Positions 5,334 to 6,772 of a stretch of 6,772 bases of DNA are shown here, piece by piece. The stretch's first letter is position 1. Every line of letters begins with the position of its first letter. The DNA comes from an uncultured Pseudomonadota bacterium. Lineage in GTDB: Bacteria; Pseudomonadota; Gammaproteobacteria; Methylococcales; Methylomonadaceae. The stretch covers positions 1-6,772 of the forward strand of contig CAJBJW010000343.1 of the NCBI GenBank assembly GCA_903953455.1, given 5' to 3'. The notes under the pieces were generated by a model that was given only the letters and a program-made list of their open reading frames with translations, had not been told where the DNA came from and did not search any database. Both the position numbers and the translations under genes were made by a program.

Positions 5334-6772
5334 ATGACTGCGAATTCTCATGGTTCAGAAGCATTGCGTTTATCTATTTTAGGAATGCGGTGCGCTGGCT
5401 GTATTAGTGCTGTTGAGGGCGCATTAAATTCTGTTTCTGGGGTGGAATCGGTGAGTGTGAATTTTGCCGATCATTCTGCCATAGTGAAAGGCAATCCCGA
5501 TATTGATGCGCTGAAGAAATCAATTAAAGCAGCAGGGTTTGATGCTGCGGTGATGGAAGGCTTTGAAGACCCAAGCGAGCAAGAAGCTCAAGAATTGGCG
5601 CGTTATCATTCGCTTATGTATAAAGCAAAAATAGCAGGTGGTTTTGGCGCATTTCTAATGATAGGTGAGCATTTAGACTGGCTGCCAATGATGGGCATGG
5701 CACACAGTCAATTTTTTTGGACAGTCATTGCTGTATTGACGTTAATGATCATGGGATATTGCGGTGGGCATTTTTATACAGGCGCTTATCAGTCATTTCG
5801 ACTGCGTCAATATAATATGGATACGTTGATTGCTTTAGGTACAGGCTCTGCGTGGCTTTACTCTTGCGTGATGATTGATTATTACATGGCATTTCCTGCG
5901 TTATCGCAGCATGCTTATTTTGAAGCGGCTGTCGTTATTTTGGCGTTTATTAACTTAGGTAACGCACTTGAAACGCAAGCGCGAGGTAAAACCTCAGGCG
6001 CGATTCGTCAGTTACTGGGGTTGCAACCACGTACCGCCCGTGTAGTGCGTGATGGCGTTGAAATGGATGTGCCTATTGAAGAGGTTGGACTAGGCGAAAC
6101 GTTGCGTGTGCGTCCGGGTGAGAAAATTCCCGTTGATGGCGTCTTAGTTGAAGGGCATTCAAGTGTTGATGAATCGATGTTAACGGGTGAGTCCATGCCA
6201 GTTGAGAAAACGGTAGGCGCACACGTGGCAGGTGGCACGATGAATCAAACAGGCAGTTTTTTATTTACCGCAACGCGTATTGGTCGTGATACCGCGCTTG
6301 CTCAAATTATTAAAAGCGTTCGATTAGCGCAAAATAGCAAACCTAAAATTGCGCGTTTAGCCGATCAAATTGCGAGTATTTTTGTTCCCGTTGTGGTTTC
6401 AATTTCAGCGGCGACTTTTCTGCTGTGGCTAATTTTCGGTGGTGAAGGGGCGTTGAGTTATGCGTTTGTGTCATCGATGACTGTGCTGGTGATTGCTTGC
6501 CCTTGCGCATTAGGATTGGCGACGCCTATTTCTGTGATGGTGGCAGTAGGGCGTGCGGCGCAATCGGGGATTTTGATTCGCAAAGGTGAAGCGTTGCAAA
6601 CGGCAGGAAAATTAAACTGTATTATTTTAGACAAAACCGGCACGGTGACACAAGGTAAGCCACGTGTTGCAAAGGTGCTTGCTTTTGGCGAATTTGATGA
6701 AACGACGGTTCTACAACTGGCCGCAAGTTTAGAATCCGGTTCAGAACATCCGCTTGCAGGCAGTATTTTAGA
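5334..6772 (+). CDS. copA: Copper-exporting P1B-type ATPase, CopA (3' end missing)
   Basis: The first 479 residues of an inner-membrane P1B-type ATPase that pumps Cu(I) out of the cytoplasm; related enzymes usually have about 720-750 residues. An N-terminal HMA domain (about 10-75) has GMRCAGC with C20 and C23. Membrane segments visible include about 98-115, a helix with the GYCGGHFY double-glycine kink, the NMDTLIALGTGSAWLYS helix, YFEAAVVILAFINLGNALE and FVPVVVSISAATFLLWLIF. The actuator domain carries TGES (284-287). The transport helix has the CPC motif (C389-P390-C391) typical of Cu(I)/Ag(I) pumps. The phosphorylation site is DKTGT with D433, and SEHPLAG with H472-P473 marks the nucleotide-binding domain. 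The gene is cut by the window end at base 6772. The ATG at 5334 has only a weak upstream GAG, so translation is probably coupled to copZ, 6 bases away. A TTG at 5328 is a less likely start. Confidence 0.95.
   Translation, partial: MTANSHGSEALRLSILGMRCAGCISAVEGALNSVSGVESVSVNFADHSAIVKGNPDIDALKKSIKAAGFDAAVMEGFEDPSEQEAQELARYHSLMYKAKIAGGFGAFLMIGEHLDWLPMMGMAHSQFFWTVIAVLTLMIMGYCGGHFYTGAYQSFRLRQYNMDTLIALGTGSAWLYSCVMIDYYMAFPALSQHAYFEAAVVILAFINLGNALETQARGKTSGAIRQLLGLQPRTARVVRDGVEMDVPIEEVGLGETLRVRPGEKIPVDGVLVEGHSSVDESMLTGESMPVEKTVGAHVAGGTMNQTGSFLFTATRIGRDTALAQIIKSVRLAQNSKPKIARLADQIASIFVPVVVSISAATFLLWLIFGGEGALSYAFVSSMTVLVIACPCALGLATPISVMVAVGRAAQSGILIRKGEALQTAGKLNCIILDKTGTVTQGKPRVAKVLAFGEFDETTVLQLAASLESGSEHPLAGSIL

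Noticed and set aside
6008..6643. Two minus-strand reading frames inside copA
   Set aside because: They oppose the actuator and transport-helix coding sequence of copA, which carries all the expected motifs.

Overview
The window looks like chromosomal DNA from a moderately AT-rich gammaproteobacterium. The main grounds are the rpoZ-spoT pair, a SpoT with an intact hydrolase motif, and a phosphoglycerate kinase whose first residues run parallel to the Escherichia coli protein. The genus cannot be told from the sequence. Most of the window is housekeeping. No phage, IS element, CRISPR array or RNA gene was seen.

Layout, left to right. Positions 1-306 (+) hold the 3' end of a sensor histidine kinase gene that begins outside the window. 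Converging on it, 14 bases away, is a leftward five-gene cluster, listed here in transcription order: a thioredoxin-fold redoxin (4945-4385), pgk (4381-3215), rpoZ (3179-2928), spoT (2913-742) and a secreted EF-hand protein (728-321). The gaps are 3, 35, 14 and 13 bases, so a single operon is plausible. Glycolysis, RNA polymerase assembly and (p)ppGpp metabolism would then share transcription.

Positions 4946-5117 form a divergent control region. It carries a perfect TATAAT box for the leftward cluster, a weaker promoter candidate for the rightward genes and three separate inverted repeats within about 90 bases. The rightward genes are a small CopZ-type copper chaperone (5118-5327) and a CopA-type P1B copper-exporting ATPase (from 5334, cut by the window end). 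These two probably form one copper-resistance operon, with CopZ delivering Cu(I) to CopA.

I do not see a clearly new biological system. The most interesting parts are the palindrome-rich divergent region between the redoxin/pgk cluster and the copper operon, the unusual neighbours of rpoZ-spoT (pgk upstream and an EF-hand gene downstream), and an EF-hand protein that stops exactly at the end of its fourth calcium loop. Four start sites were decided by ribosome binding sites, signal peptide or gene spacing.
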